A stretch of DNA of 57,582 nucleotides from contig NZ_BOOK01000061.1 of NCBI RefSeq assembly GCF_016863195.1, forward strand, positions 1 through 57,582, in the 5' to 3' direction. The stretch comes from Paraplanobispora takensis (GTDB lineage: Bacteria; Actinomycetota; Actinomycetes; Streptosporangiales; Streptosporangiaceae). This document shows, piece by piece, positions 32,188 to 40,557 of this stretch. A program made the translations under genes and the position numbers. Numbering within the stretch: the stretch's first letter is position 1; each line of letters begins with the position of its first letter. The notes beneath the pieces were generated by a model that was not told where the DNA came from, did not search any database, and worked only from the letters and a program-made list of their open reading frames with translations.

Positions 32188-35131
32188 AGCCGGTGGTGCA
32201 GGTGACGGCGGCGGGGACGCCGTTGGCACTCGTCCAGCTCGCGCCGAAGCCGAACGTCGTGGACGCGCCCGCGTTCAGCGAGCCGTTCCAGCTCGCGTTC
32301 TTGACGGTGACGTCCGCGCCGGTCTGGGTGTGGACGCCGCTCCACAGCTGGGTGATCTTCTGGCCGTCGGGGAACGACCACTTCACGGTCCAGCCGTTGA
32401 CGGCCGCGGTGCCGGTGTTCTTCACCGTCACCTCGCCCTGGAAGCCGCCCGGCCAGGAATTGGCGATCTTGTAGGTCGCGGCGCACCCCTCGCCCCCGCC
32501 GGAGCCGGGGGCCGTGGTGAAGGTCACCGGGTCGGAGGCGGCCGAGGTGTTGCCGGCCGTGTCGCGCGCCACGACGTAGTAGGTGTAGGAGGTCGCCGCA
32601 GACAGCCCGGTCAGGGCGAACGAGGCGGCGGTGGGGGAACCGGCCTTCACGTCGGTGGCGCCCGCCTCGCGGTAGACGTCGTAGCCCGCCACGCTCTCGT
32701 TGTCGGTCGAGGCCGTCCAGGTCAGCGTGGCGCCGGTCGAGGTGATCGCCGAGGCGGCGGGCCTGCCCGGCTTGGACGGCGGGGTGGTGTCGTCCGGGGG
32801 CGGCGGGGTGCCGCCGCCGGTGTCGGCGTAGACGATGCCCCGGCCGTTGGTGCCGAGATAGACGCGGCCGTAGACGCGCGGGTCGCCGGTCAGGGCCTCG
32901 CCCATGTTGCCGTACTGGTGCTGGTCGTCGTTGACCCGGACCCAGGTCGCGCCGGTGTCGTCGGAGCGGTGGACGCCGGTGACGCCGCCGACCGTGGCGA
33001 CCGCGTACAGCGCGTGGTAGCTCTTGCCCGGCGCGGCCTTGCCGAAGCCGACGTTCACCGCGGCGGTGATCCCGGAGAGCTTGGTGAAGGACGCGCCGCC
33101 GTCGGTGGAGCGGAACAGGCCGGTCTCGCCCGCGAGCCAGATGTGGCCCTCGTGGCCGGGTACGGCCTTGAACTTGACGTTGCCCTCGGCGGGCAGGCCG
33201 GTGGCCGCGGTGGCGGTGAAGGTGGCGCCGCCGTCGGTGCTGGCGTAGAACCTCCCGGCGCTGAAGCCGTAGAACTTCCTGGCGTTCACCCGGTCGGACT
33301 CCACCACGGCGCCGGTCGGGATGCCGGTGGAGGCGGTCCAGCTGTTGCCGAAGCCGACCGAGTGGTGCACGGCCACGCCCTTGGGCGCCCAGACGAACCG
33401 GGAGCCGTCGGCCGCCGCCGCGACGGTGCCGCCCTCGTTGATCCCGCCGGGCTCGCCGCCCTGGAACCAGTTCGCGCCGCCGTCGGTGGAGAAGGCGACG
33501 TGGCTGTCGTTCGGCCGGTCGGCGTCGGTGAAGTTGCCCGCGCGGACCATCACCGAGGGGTTGGTCTCGGCGTAGTCGAGGCTGGTGGAGGAGGTGAAGA
33601 CCGGGGAGGTGAACATCATCGGCGGGACCTTGGTCAGGTCGGTGTGACGGAAGCCGCCGATGTCACCCAGGGCGCTGACCAGCGGCGCGCCGCTCGGCGG
33701 GCTGATCAGGTCGAGGACGGCGGTCTCCTCCAGGCCCTTGACCATCGGCTTGATGGTGAAGGTCCCGCCGGTGTCCCACTTCTTCAGTTCCTCGGTCCCG
33801 TAGATCGTCGCGCCGGTGCCGTACATCATGCGGTCGGAGTCGAACGGGTCGATCTCCAGGGACTCGTTCATCCAGCCGAGCTTGGGCGACTCCTCCGGCA
33901 GTTGCGGGTTCGCCCCGAAGGTCAGCCACGGCGCGGAGGAGATGTCCATCGTGTAGCGCTTGGTCCGGTCGGGGTAGGAGCCCCAGTCCCAGATCCGCGT
34001 CCAGGTGGCGCCGGCGTCGGTGGAGCGGAAGAAGATCGCGTCCGGCCACCAGGAGATCTGGGTGGCCACCATGATCGTGTTCGGGTTCTGCCGGTCGATC
34101 GTCAGGCCGCTGTAGCCGAAGTAGTCGTCGGCCGAGCTGGACGGGACCGGGCTGATCCGCGTCCACGCCCCGGTGGCGGTGTTCAGCTTCCACACGTCGC
34201 CCTTGCCGCCGTCGTACGGCCCGCCGGTGTCGCTGGTGGCGATGTAGAGGGTCCCGCTCTTGTGGTCCAGCACGCCCTTGTGGGCGATGTACCCGGTCGG
34301 CTGGCCGGGGACCCGCGTCCAGGTGGCGCCGCCGTCGGCGGAGCTGTAGACCGTGTTCTCCTTGTCGGCCACACCGACGTAGATCTTCTTGGTCGTCTGC
34401 CCCGCGCTCGCCGAGGCCGGGTCGAAGGTCACCCAGACCACGCCGGGCCGGTGGCTGAGGTAGCCGTTGGGGTCGTTCGGGTCCTGGGCGTAGTTGCCCG
34501 GATTGGGGAAGCTGGCGACCTTGGCCCAGGTCACACCCTTGTCGGTGCTGCGCCACAGGCCGTTGCCGTCGGGAGCGCCGAGATAGAGGACCTTGTTGTC
34601 GTTGGGGTCGACGGCCAGGCGCTCGCCCATCCCCCGGCCGGGCATGTTGCCGCCGAGCTTGAACGGCAGCTCGGTGGCCTGCCAGGTCTTCCCCCGGTCG
34701 GCCGAGCGCAGGATCGCGCCCTTGTTGGGGTCCCAGTCGTTGGTGTACATCCCGGCGGCCACGTAGACCCGGTCGGTCTCCACGGGGTCGGTGGCCAGGC
34801 TGACCACGCCGTTGTAACCCCACTTGTCCCAGCCCACCCAGTCCAGCAGCGGGATCCAGCTCTTACCCGCCTGGTCCCACCGGTAGGCGCCGCCGATGTC
34901 GGTACGGGCATAGATGAGGTTCTTCTCGGTCTGGTTGAAGATGATCCCGGGCACGAACCCGCCGCCGTCGATCCGGACGTTCTTCCACTCGTTCGTCTCG
35001 ACGGCCGCGGACGCGGTGCCGGATCCGGCGGTGTTCCCGGCCGCCGCCGCGGCCTGGGCCGTGAGGCCCGTGCCCGCCGCGGCGCACGCCACCGCTCCGG
35101 CGGCGAGCAGGCTGAACAGCCTTCTACGCAT
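32186..35131 (-). CDS. secreted xyloglucanase: GH74-FN3-CBM2
   Basis: 981 aa. Signal peptide (1-about 31); a two-lobed seven-blade propeller GH74 catalytic region (about 45-755) with catalytic aspartates D78 (RTDIGG) and D490 (LGDIGG); many sialidase-like S-x-D-x-G-x-T-W blades; a Pro/Thr linker; an FN3 domain (about 785-875); a Gly linker; and a cellulose-binding CBM2 (about 885-981) with Cys near each end. It would cleave xyloglucan on plant cell walls. The ATG at 35131 has AAGGGA upstream. Alternative endoglucanase activity is possible. Confidence 0.95.
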   Translation of the reverse strand: MRRRLFSLLAAGAVACAAAGTGLTAQAAAAAGNTAGSGTASAAVETNEWKNVRIDGGGFVPGIIFNQTEKNLIYARTDIGGAYRWDQAGKSWIPLLDWVGWDKWGYNGVVSLATDPVETDRVYVAAGMYTNDWDPNKGAILRSADRGKTWQATELPFKLGGNMPGRGMGERLAVDPNDNKVLYLGAPDGNGLWRSTDKGVTWAKVASFPNPGNYAQDPNDPNGYLSHRPGVVWVTFDPASASAGQTTKKIYVGVADKENTVYSSADGGATWTRVPGQPTGYIAHKGVLDHKSGTLYIATSDTGGPYDGGKGDVWKLNTATGAWTRISPVPSSSADDYFGYSGLTIDRQNPNTIMVATQISWWPDAIFFRSTDAGATWTRIWDWGSYPDRTKRYTMDISSAPWLTFGANPQLPEESPKLGWMNESLEIDPFDSDRMMYGTGATIYGTEELKKWDTGGTFTIKPMVKGLEETAVLDLISPPSGAPLVSALGDIGGFRHTDLTKVPPMMFTSPVFTSSTSLDYAETNPSVMVRAGNFTDADRPNDSHVAFSTDGGANWFQGGEPGGINEGGTVAAAADGSRFVWAPKGVAVHHSVGFGNSWTASTGIPTGAVVESDRVNARKFYGFSAGRFYASTDGGATFTATAATGLPAEGNVKFKAVPGHEGHIWLAGETGLFRSTDGGASFTKLSGITAAVNVGFGKAAPGKSYHALYAVATVGGVTGVHRSDDTGATWVRVNDDQHQYGNMGEALTGDPRVYGRVYLGTNGRGIVYADTGGGTPPPPDDTTPPSKPGRPAASAITSTGATLTWTASTDNESVAGYDVYREAGATDVKAGSPTAASFALTGLSAATSYTYYVVARDTAGNTSAASDPVTFTTAPGSGGGEGCAATYKIANSWPGGFQGEVTVKNTGTAAVNGWTVKWSFPDGQKITQLWSGVHTQTGADVTVKNASWNGSLNAGASTTFGFGASWTSANGVPAAVTCTTG

Positions 35132-35210
35132 GTACGGCTTCCCTTCGCAAAGCAACAGACAAACCGCCATGCACGACCGGGGAGCGGAGACTTGACCTCG
35201 ACCGCCCGTG

Positions 35211-35222
35211 ATGCACGTGCAT
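35211..35222. promoter_or_regulatory. ATGCACGTGCAT palindrome, copy 2
   Basis: Perfect palindrome about 80 bp upstream of the xyloglucanase start and identical to 11639-11650. The CG-centred symmetry is typical of LacI-family sites. Confidence 0.5.
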
Positions 35223-35263
35223 GAGCGCCCAGAGATTCACACGCCGCCGTCCGTAGCGTCAAT

Positions 35264-35280
35264 AGTTTGATCAATAAACT
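35264..35280. promoter_or_regulatory. ROK/XylR-like inverted repeat
   Basis: AGTTTGATCAATAAACT with arms AGTTT/AAACT. On the minus strand TTAGTTTATTGATCAAACT resembles the TTAGTTTGTT half-sites of ROK-family XylR. It lies between the xyloglucanase and the divergent pseudo-phosphotriesterase gene and could serve either. Confidence 0.4.
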
Positions 35281-35413
35281 AACAAAGGCCGAGCAAGGGC
35301 GAGCCAGGCCATGTAACTTTCATCCGGCGCGCGAAAGAGGGGCAGCTCCGGGTGAAAGGTAAAACCCTGGAGAGCCAGGGATTTTTACCCAAAAAATCAG
35401 TTAATGTCCGTTT

Positions 35414-36319
35414 ATGCCCGAGCTTCCTGTCATCCGCACCCTCACCGGCTCCCTCTCCCCCGCCGAGATCACCGGAGCCGTCCTCCCCGGCGAGCACCTT
35501 CGCATCGACATGCGGTGGGGCGTCGGCATCGACTCCGACCCGCACCGCTGGCTGGACGAGGAGCAGCCGGTCATCGCGGAGCTGCACGGGCTGCGCCGCT
35601 CCGACGGCCTCGGCCTGGTCGTCGACGCCGGCTGCATCGGCGCGGGCCGCGACGTCTCGGCCCTGGCCAGGATCACCTCCGCGAGCCGGGTGGCCGTGGT
35701 CGCCGCGACGGGCTTCTTCGCCGGCCCGTTCCTGCCCTCCTGGACGGCCGAGGCCGACGTCGAGGAGCTCACCCGCCACCTGATGGGCGAGATCGGCCAG
35801 GGCCTGGACGGCACCAGCGCCAGGCCGGGCCTGATCGGGCAGATCGGCGCCTGGAGCGGGGAGCCGACGCCGGTGGAGGAGCGCTGCGCGGCCGCCGCGG
35901 CCCGCGCGTCCCTCACCTCGGGACTGCCCGTCGCCGTCCACCGCCGGGGCGGACTGGCCCTGCTGGAGCTCCTGCTCGCCGAGGGCCTGCCCGCCCACCG
36001 CGTCAGCGTCGGCGACGCCGGGACCGACCCCGCGGTCCCCCACAAGATCGCCGAGGCGGGCGGCTACGTCCGTCTCACCTCCGTGGGCGCCGACCGGCTG
36101 CGGGACGCGCTGGACCTCATCGCCGCCGGCCACGCCCACCGGCTGCTGCTCGGCAGCGGCATCTCGCGGGTCGCGGAGATCGAGAGGTACGGTGGCCCCG
36201 GCTACGGCCACCTGTTCCGCACCTTCCTGCCCCGGCTGCGCGAGGCCGGAGTCCCCGAGGAGACCATCCGCCTCATCACCCACGACAACCCTCTCCGCTG
36301 GATGACCGGCATGGAGTGA
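35414..36319 (+). CDS. phosphotriesterase-family protein with degenerate metal site
   Basis: 301 aa TIM barrel of the PTE family. Compared with the intact homologue in this window, HxH has become G26-E-H28, the carbamylated Lys aligns with G142 (LIGQIGAW), H176 remains (VAVHRR), the next His is D201 (VGDAG), and the last Asp is G249. So four of six ligands are lost, while the fold motifs (TPVEER, THDNPLRWM) remain. It is probably not a binuclear hydrolase: a pseudoenzyme or an enzyme with another mechanism. Coupled to the next gene (stop to ATG 3 bp). Confidence 0.8.
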   Translation: MPELPVIRTLTGSLSPAEITGAVLPGEHLRIDMRWGVGIDSDPHRWLDEEQPVIAELHGLRRSDGLGLVVDAGCIGAGRDVSALARITSASRVAVVAATGFFAGPFLPSWTAEADVEELTRHLMGEIGQGLDGTSARPGLIGQIGAWSGEPTPVEERCAAAAARASLTSGLPVAVHRRGGLALLELLLAEGLPAHRVSVGDAGTDPAVPHKIAEAGGYVRLTSVGADRLRDALDLIAAGHAHRLLLGSGISRVAEIERYGGPGYGHLFRTFLPRLREAGVPEETIRLITHDNPLRWMTGME

Positions 36320-36322
36320 GCC

Positions 36323-37294
36323 ATGACGATCCGGGTCGCGAACGCCCCCGTCAACTTCGGGATCTACCGGGCCGAGGGCGCCCTGCCCGATCCCGGCACG
36401 CTGCTGCGCGCTCTGGCCGAGGCCGGCTACGACGGCGTCGACTCCGGCCCGATCGGCTATCTGGGTCTCGGGGAGGAGCTCGGAAAACGGCTGGCCGCGA
36501 CCGGGATGGGCCTGGCCGGGGGTTGGGTCGACCTGCGCTACGACGACGAGGCCGCCTTCACCGCCGATCTCGCCGGGCTGGACGCGGCGCTGGAGGTGTT
36601 CACGGCGGCGACGGGAACGGCGGGAGTGGGGGCCGCGGCGACGGGGACGGCGGCAGGGAGCACGGCGGCGACGGGAACGGCGACAGCGGGGAGCACGGCG
36701 GCGGCCGGGGCCGGCGGGCGCTTCGCTCCCCGGCCCACCCTGGCCTGCCCGGCCCATCCCCCGCGCTTCTCCTCGGGCGCCGCCCCGGGGCTGCCGGCGG
36801 AGCGGTGGCCCGCCTTCGCGGAGCGCGTCCAGCGGGCGGCGGACCGCTGCCGCGAGCGCGGCCTCGAACCCGTCTTCCACTATCACCTGGGCACTGTCGT
36901 GGAGACCCCGGAGGAGATCGAGCGGTTGCTCGACCTCACCGACGTCTCGCTCTGCCTGGACACCGGCCACCTCTGGCTGGCGGGCGGCGATCCGGTGACC
37001 GCCGCGCGGGAGTGGGGCGGGCGGATCAGGCAGCTCCACCTGAAGGACGCCAGCAGGGAGGTCCGCGACCGGGTCACAGGCGCGGGCGGCGACCTGTCGG
37101 CGGCCGTGGCCGCCGGGGCGTTCACCGCCCTCGGCGCCGGGGAGGTCGACCTGGCAGGCGTCCTGCGGGAACTGTCCGGCTACGAGGGCTGGCTGGTGGT
37201 GGAGCAGGACGCCCCGGCCACCGGCCGCGACCTCGGCCGCATCCTCGACGACCAGCGCGCCAACCGCGCCTGGCTCCGCGCGCACGGGATCTGA
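36323..37294 (+). CDS. sugar-phosphate isomerase/epimerase-like TIM-barrel protein
   Basis: 323 aa. IolE/AP-endonuclease-2-like barrel: N-terminal RVANAPVNFGIY, FHYHLGTVVETPEEIERLL, LCLDTGHLWLAGGDP, IRQLHLKD and WLVVEQDAP give the usual metal ligands (E, D, H, E). An Ala/Thr/Gly-only insert (about residues 92-132), coded by repeats at 36600-36720, interrupts the barrel. Probably isomerises a keto-sugar or polyol derivative. Forms a pair with the degenerate PTE gene. Confidence 0.83.
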   Translation: MTIRVANAPVNFGIYRAEGALPDPGTLLRALAEAGYDGVDSGPIGYLGLGEELGKRLAATGMGLAGGWVDLRYDDEAAFTADLAGLDAALEVFTAATGTAGVGAAATGTAAGSTAATGTATAGSTAAAGAGGRFAPRPTLACPAHPPRFSSGAAPGLPAERWPAFAERVQRAADRCRERGLEPVFHYHLGTVVETPEEIERLLDLTDVSLCLDTGHLWLAGGDPVTAAREWGGRIRQLHLKDASREVRDRVTGAGGDLSAAVAAGAFTALGAGEVDLAGVLRELSGYEGWLVVEQDAPATGRDLGRILDDQRANRAWLRAHGI

Positions 37295-37318
37295 ACGCGC
37301 GGGACCCGGACTCCAGGC

Positions 37319-37412
37319 GCTCACGGCCTCCACGGCATCCGCGACCTCCACGCTCATGAGCTCACGGCGCCCACGGCATCCGGACCTCCACGTTCATGAG
37401 CTCACGGCGTCC
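37319..37412. repeat. 40-bp tandem repeat derived from the soxR 3' end
   Basis: Units at 37319-37359, 37360-37399 and a partial at 37400-37412 resemble 37429-37468, which encodes the last residues of SoxR. The intergenic array is therefore a diverged duplication of the gene's tail. Confidence 0.75.
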
Positions 37413-37425
37413 CCGGTCTCCGCTA

Positions 37426-37953
37426 TCAGGCGCTCGCGGCCTCCGGGGCGTCCGGGACCTCCGCGCCGGGATCCTCGCACGGGGCGCAGTTCACGGCGCG
37501 CGGGGCGGCGGGCGGGGCGACCATCAGCCGCGAACCCGGTCCCCTGGCCGCCTGCACGTCACCGGGGTTGGCCAGCGCGCACCGGTCCAGGGACAGGCAG
37601 CCGCAGCCGATGCAGTCGGTCAGGCCGTCGCGCAGGCGCTGGAGCTGCTTGATCCGGTCGTCCAGCTCCGAGCGCCACATCGCCGAGAGCCTGGCCCAGT
37701 CCTCCCGGTTCGGGGTGCGCTCGTCGGGCAGCGCGGACAGGGCGTTCTGGATCACCTTCAGCGGGATGCCGACCCGCTGGGAGACCCGGATGAAGGCGAT
37801 CCTGCGCAGCGTGTCGCGGGTGTAGCGGCGCTGGTTGCCGGCCGTACGGCGGCTGCGGATCAGCCCCTTGGCCTCGTAGAAGTGCAGGGCGGAGACGGCG
37901 ACCCCGCTGCGGGTGGCCACCTGGCCGACGGTGAGCTCCGAATTCTGGGACAC
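37426..37953 (-). CDS. soxR: SoxR, redox-sensing MerR-family regulator
   Basis: 175 aa. MerR helix-turn-helix (about 6-75), a dimerising coiled coil (90-112), and the [2Fe-2S] site C114-x2-C117-x-C119-x5-C125 (CIGCGC..C). GTG 37953 removes an upstream extension that would read through the promoter. A SoxR box lies 18 bp upstream and faces the divergent PPOX gene. In actinomycetes SoxR responds to redox-cycling metabolites, not mainly superoxide. The C-terminal tail (Pro/Ala/Glu-rich) is longer than in E. coli. Confidence 0.95.
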   Translation of the reverse strand: MSQNSELTVGQVATRSGVAVSALHFYEAKGLIRSRRTAGNQRRYTRDTLRRIAFIRVSQRVGIPLKVIQNALSALPDERTPNREDWARLSAMWRSELDDRIKQLQRLRDGLTDCIGCGCLSLDRCALANPGDVQAARGPGSRLMVAPPAAPRAVNCAPCEDPGAEVPDAPEAASA

Positions 37954-37970
37954 GCCCCATCCTATGTTGA

Positions 37971-37988
37971 CCTCAACCTGGCTTGAGG
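37971..37988. promoter_or_regulatory. SoxR box
   Basis: CCTCAACCTGGCTTGAGG: arms CCTCAA/TTGAGG with a 6-bp spacer, identical in layout to the E. coli soxS site CCTCAAGTTAACTTGAGG. The repeat extends one base each side (ACCTCAA/TTGAGGT). Confidence 0.9.
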
Positions 37989-38003
37989 TTGCAACCTGGC
38001 CCC

Positions 38004-38435
38004 ATGACGACCGCAGACATCTCCGCACAGATCTTCAGCCAGGCGGAGCTCGACTATCTCGCGACCCAGCGGCTCGGCCGCCTGGCCACGGTGAGCCTCG
38101 ACGGCACCGTCCAGAACAGCCCCACCGGCTTCCACTACAACCCCGGGAACGGCACGATCGACATCTACGGCCGCGCCATGGGCGCCACGAAGAAGTTCCG
38201 CAACGTCCGGGAGACCGGGCGGGTGGCGTTCGTCGTGGACGACCTGGCCTCGACCGACCCCTGGCAGGTCCGGGGCGTGGAGATCAGGGGCACGGCCGAG
38301 GCCGTCGAGGACCATGAGCCGCCCATGCCGTACCTCAGCAGGGAGATCATCCGCATCCACCCGGAGCGGATCATCTCCTGGGGCGTCGATCCGGCGCAGC
38401 AGGACATGCGGGGACGCGACGTCCGATCCCGGTGA
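38004..38435 (+). CDS. PPOX-class (F420/FMN-binding split-barrel) oxidoreductase
   Basis: 143 aa pyridoxamine-oxidase-like split barrel: LATQRLGRLATVSLDGTVQNSPTGFHYNPGNGTIDIYGRAMGATKKFRNVRETGRVAFVVDD seen across the N-terminal half, and WQVRGVEIRGTAEAV. It would reduce a small molecule with F420 or FMN. The ATG lies only 15 bp after the SoxR box with no ribosome site, so the message may be leaderless. Very likely the SoxR target: detoxification of redox-active compounds. Confidence 0.9.
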   Translation: MTTADISAQIFSQAELDYLATQRLGRLATVSLDGTVQNSPTGFHYNPGNGTIDIYGRAMGATKKFRNVRETGRVAFVVDDLASTDPWQVRGVEIRGTAEAVEDHEPPMPYLSREIIRIHPERIISWGVDPAQQDMRGRDVRSR

Positions 38436-38486
38436 TTGCCGGATCCTCCCTTATGTGCTCCAGGTGACCCGAGTGAGAATGGGCGC

Positions 38487-39308
38487 ATGACGAGAGCACT
38501 GGTGCTGGGCGGCGGAGGCGTCGCCGGGATCGCGTGGGAGGCCGGGATCATCACCGGCCTCCGGCGTGCGGGCGTGGATCTGGGAACGGCGGACCTGGTG
38601 GTGGGCACCTCGGCGGGGTCGGTGGTGGGCGCGCTGGTCACCACCGAGGCGGATCTGGAGACCGCGGTCGCGGCCCAGGCGACCTCGGAGACGACGGCGA
38701 CCGTCCCGGCCATCGACATGGAGCCGGTCATGGCGGCCTTCGGCATCCTGTACGACCCCTCCCTGGAACCGCGCGAGGCCCGCAGGCGGGTGGGCGAGCT
38801 GGCCCTGTCGGTCAAGGACACCGGCGCCAGGATCGAGACGATCGGCGACCGCCTGCCGATCAAGGAGTGGCCCGAGCGCCGGCTGCTGGTCACCGCGGTC
38901 GACACCGAAACCGGCGAGTTCGTCGTCTGGGACCGCGACTCCGGGGCCTCCCTGGTCTCGGCGGTCGCCTCCAGCTGCGCCGTCCCCTGCGTCTTCCCGC
39001 CGGTGGGGATCGACGGCCGCCGCTACATGGACGGCGGGGTCCGCTCGGCCACCAACGCCGACCTGGCGCAGGGCTCCTCGGCCGTCGTGGTGCTGGAGCC
39101 GATGGCCAACGTCGCCCCGCGGGCGCGCTTCGAGGCCGAGATCGCCAAGCTCGGCGAGGCCGTGGTCGCCCATGTGATCCCCGACGAGGCGGCCATGGCC
39201 GTCTTCGGCGTCAACGTCCTGGACCCGGCGCTCTGGCGCCCGGCCTTCGACGCCGGCCTGGCCCAGGCGCCCGCCGTCGTCGAGACCGTGGGCAAAGCCT
39301 GGTCGTGA
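38487..39308 (+). CDS. patatin-like phospholipase
   Basis: 273 aa. Oxyanion loop LGGGGVAG (6-13), nucleophile elbow GTSAGS (G-x-S-x-G at about 41-45), and catalytic Asp in DGGVRS. Intracellular (no signal) lipid acyl hydrolase. ATG 38487 marks the start of the conserved fold; a longer start at 38436 would add non-conserved residues. The next gene overlaps its stop codon. Confidence 0.92.
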   Translation: MTRALVLGGGGVAGIAWEAGIITGLRRAGVDLGTADLVVGTSAGSVVGALVTTEADLETAVAAQATSETTATVPAIDMEPVMAAFGILYDPSLEPREARRRVGELALSVKDTGARIETIGDRLPIKEWPERRLLVTAVDTETGEFVVWDRDSGASLVSAVASSCAVPCVFPPVGIDGRRYMDGGVRSATNADLAQGSSAVVVLEPMANVAPRARFEAEIAKLGEAVVAHVIPDEAAMAVFGVNVLDPALWRPAFDAGLAQAPAVVETVGKAWS

Positions 39309-39877
39309 CCGCTCCGCTGTGGATCGTCAGCGGGCCGCCGGGCGCGGGCAAGTCGACCGTGGCGGCGGCCCTGCTGGTCCGGCTGCGCCCGGTGCCCGCG
39401 CTGCTGGACAAGGACACCGCCTACGGCGGCTTCGTGGCGGCCACCCTGCGCGCCCACGGCCGTGAGCCCGGCGAGCGCGAGGGCCCCTGGTACGACGAGC
39501 ACGTCAAGGTGCACGAGTACGCCGGCCTGACGGCCCTCGCCCGGCAGATCCGCTCCCACGGCTGCCCGGTCATGCTCGACGGCCCCTTCACCTCCCAGGT
39601 CCACGACGCGCAGCTGTGGGCGCGCTGGGTCGGCGAGCTGGGCGGGCCGCCGGTCCACCTGCTCTGGGTGCGCTCCGACGGCCCCACCCTGCGCGAGCGC
39701 CTGCTCCGGCGCGGCCTGGACAGGGACCGGGGCAAGCTGGCCGGGTTCGAGCGGTATCTGCGGGCGATCCGGGTGGACGAGCCGCCGGCGGTGCCGTACA
39801 CCGAGGTCGACAACCGGCCCGGCGCCCCCTCGGCCGGCGAGCAGGCGGAGCGGATCGCCGCCCGGTGGCCCGGCTAG
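39305..39877 (+). CDS. AAA-type small-molecule kinase
   Basis: 190 aa P-loop protein: [10 protein letters not shown] at about 10-19, a lid with [21 protein letters not shown], and LDKDT after the P-loop. It looks like a nucleoside or small-alcohol kinase. GTG overlaps the patatin TGA (GTGA). Its TAG overlaps the stop codon of the opposite gene (CTAG). Confidence 0.82.
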   Translation: MTAPLWIVSGPPGAGKSTVAAALLVRLRPVPALLDKDTAYGGFVAATLRAHGREPGEREGPWYDEHVKVHEYAGLTALARQIRSHGCPVMLDGPFTSQVHDAQLWARWVGELGGPPVHLLWVRSDGPTLRERLLRRGLDRDRGKLAGFERYLRAIRVDEPPAVPYTEVDNRPGAPSAGEQAERIAARWPG

Positions 39878-40113
39878 TACTCCACTTCCCAGTCGTGCGG
39901 GCCGAGGGAGTGGAAGCCGTCGCGTGTCTCGATCACGCCCTTCCCGGCCAGGGACGCGAGACTGCGCCGTACGGCCTCCTCCGGCAGGCCCGTCATGTGG
40001 ACGACGTCCGCCGTGTGGGCGGTGTGGCCGTCGGTGGCCAGTGCGGCCACCGCCTCGTAGACGGTGTTGTCCTCAAGGGACATGGTCTGGACATCCCGGT
40101 TGGCGTCGTACAT
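39874..40113 (-). CDS. small winged-helix-like protein
   Basis: 79 aa. [54 protein letters not shown] has the helix-helix-wing layout of small DNA-binding proteins. AGGAGG seven bases upstream sets the ATG at 40113. No closer family found. Confidence 0.65.
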   Translation of the reverse strand: MYDANRDVQTMSLEDNTVYEAVAALATDGHTAHTADVVHMTGLPEEAVRRSLASLAGKGVIETRDGFHSLGPHDWEVEY

Positions 40114-40199
40114 GGCCATACCTCCTGGGTCGTGCCCGCCGGTCGTTGGTGTCCCCGGAGCACGCGGTCCGGCGTCGCCGCGTGCCGGGGCCGGGGGGT

Positions 40200-40421
40200 T
40201 CAGCGCTGCCGGGCGCCCTCGCGCAGCCGCTCGGGGTCAACCTGGCGCTCGGGGTGGCGCCGCAGGTACTCCTCCTCCAGTTCCCGGGTCCGTTCGGTGT
40301 GGTTGGCGAGCGCGTCACCGGAGCCGTGCAGGAAGGTGTCGGTCCGTGTCGCGTGCAACTGCCGCAGTTCGCGCAGCAGATCGTCCTCCGTGAGGTCCTT
40401 CGGATCGATTCCCATCGTCAT
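40200..40421 (-). CDS. DUF6158-like small protein
   Basis: 73 aa. GIDPKDLTEDDLLRELRQLHATRTDTFLHGSGDALANHTERTRELEEEYLRRHP is typical of the small DUF6158 group in actinobacteria: charged, helical, function unknown. The ribosome site is weak. May be transcribed with the small gene downstream of it on this strand. Confidence 0.75.
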   Translation of the reverse strand: MTMGIDPKDLTEDDLLRELRQLHATRTDTFLHGSGDALANHTERTRELEEEYLRRHPERQVDPERLREGARQR

Positions 40422-40496
40422 GAGGTCCGCCTACCCCGTCGCGGGCCGCCCTCACCTCCGCCGCGGTGCTTGCCTTTGGAACGATTCCACGAAATT

Positions 40497-40515
40497 CAGT
40501 CAGATTTCGTGACTG
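40497..40515. promoter_or_regulatory. inverted repeat before the LysR gene
   Basis: CAGTCA-7 nt-TGACTG, extended with one mismatch to ATTCAGTCA/TGACTGATT, 43 bp upstream of the LysR start. Probable LysR binding site. Confidence 0.55.
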
Positions 40516-40557
40516 ATTTAGATTGCGGGTATAACGCGAGAGCCTTACGTTCCCGGT

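Noticed and set aside
32330-35224. 964-codon plus-strand open frame opposite the xyloglucanase
   Set aside because: Antisense shadow; the minus strand encodes GH74-FN3-CBM2 with all catalytic residues.
37954-38028. N-terminal extension of SoxR
   Set aside because: It would translate through the SoxR box and promoter; GTG 37953 starts where MerR-family similarity begins.
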